Assembly: GCA_025459265.1 (NCBI GenBank)
Contig: JALOQX010000007.1
Span: forward strand, 1-45,803
DNA length: 45,803 nucleotides
Reading direction: 5' to 3'
Origin: Pirellulaceae bacterium
Lineage (GTDB): Bacteria; Planctomycetota; Planctomycetia; Pirellulales; Pirellulaceae
The translations under genes were made by a program, and so were the position numbers. The notes under the pieces were generated by a model, which was given only the letters and a program-made list of their open reading frames with translations, had not been told where the DNA came from and ran no database searches. Of the stretch, positions 45,608 to 45,803 are shown piece by piece (position 1 is the first letter of the stretch; every line of letters begins with the position of its first letter).

Positions 45608-45803
45608 GCGGCTCGGCGGGAGCCTCGCCCTCCCGGGTCGCCTCGCCCTCCCGCGGCTCGGCGGGAGCCTCGCCCTCCCGGGTCGCCTCGCCCTCCCGCG
45701 GCTCGGCGGGAGCCTCGCCCTCCCGCGGCTCGGCGGGAGCCTCGCCCTCCCGGGTCGCCTCGCCCTCCCGCGGCTCGGCGGGAGCCTCGCCCTCCCGGGT
45801 CGC
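45608..45803. repeat. Tandem repeat array of 45-bp GC-rich units
   Basis: Units begin GCGGCTCGGCGGGAGCC. Full 45-base copies lie at 45608-45652, 45653-45697 and 45725-45769, a shortened 27-base copy lacking the last 18 bases at 45698-45724, and a partial copy from 45770 to the window end. Copies are identical where they overlap. Each 45-mer is a 27-base and an 18-base piece that share CCTCGCCCTCCC. CGGGAG and CTCCCG in each unit can form a 6-base stem. It lies directly upstream of the ECF sigma start and continues beyond the window. Confidence 0.95.

Noticed and set aside
45608-45803. CRISPR array
   Set aside because: Copies are directly adjacent with no unique spacers, unit size varies by an 18-base deletion, and no cas genes are present.

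Overview
The window is GC-rich, densely coded bacterial DNA that reads as a planctomycete chromosome, probably a Pirellula-like lineage. This placement is inferred from gene content: a DUF1573 protein, a metallophosphatase-like/tetraheme lipoprotein, a Tat-exported sugar isomerase-like protein, a small protein opening MTNPYHSP, split GcvPA/GcvPB, and an archaeal-type ProRS with a C-terminal Tyr. There are no tRNA or rRNA genes, no CRISPR, no transposase and no phage genes. It is mostly housekeeping sequence with a few lineage-specific genes inserted into conserved operons.

Layout. 1-5.5 kb (minus): a TPR lipoprotein, serC and serA (serine synthesis), then a Tat-exported TIM-barrel isomerase-like protein and a small very basic protein. 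5.7-7.9 kb (minus): an ECF sigma factor overlapping its zinc-finger anti-sigma partner, and an FHA protein. 8.2-13.4 kb (minus): a complete, tightly packed glycine cleavage operon gcvT-gcvH-gcvPA-gcvPB ending in a LipM-like lipoyl/octanoyl transferase. 13.5-16.8 kb (minus): two RNA-decay exonucleases, a YhaM-like OB-HD protein followed by RNase R. 17.0-25.9 kb (plus): proS, DUF4416, a WecA/MraY-type sugar-phosphate transferase, an O-antigen-ligase-like protein with a TPR tail, DUF1573, and the tetraheme lipoprotein. 25.9-36.8 kb (minus): an ABC ATPase, then the transcription/translation cluster nusA-infB-rbfA, an Nth-like protein that has lost its catalytic residues, a large TPR protein, a YebC-family protein and a small hypothetical. 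37.1-42.3 kb (minus): a ketosynthase-like protein without its active-site Cys, a secretin-like exported protein, xylose isomerase and an SDR. 42.5-45.8 kb: comEC (plus) converging on an ECF sigma gene (minus), whose upstream region is a 45-bp tandem repeat running off the window.

How they fit: serine and glycine cleavage feed one-carbon metabolism. proS through the O-antigen ligase look like a transcription unit joining translation to surface polysaccharide synthesis. The nusA-infB-rbfA cluster carries an unusual non-catalytic DNA-glycosylase-fold passenger. The points most worth a second look are that passenger, the Cys-to-Glu ketosynthase, the degenerate phosphatase fused to a tetraheme domain, the terminal tandem repeat, and an AT-rich perfect inverted repeat upstream of the ABC ATPase.
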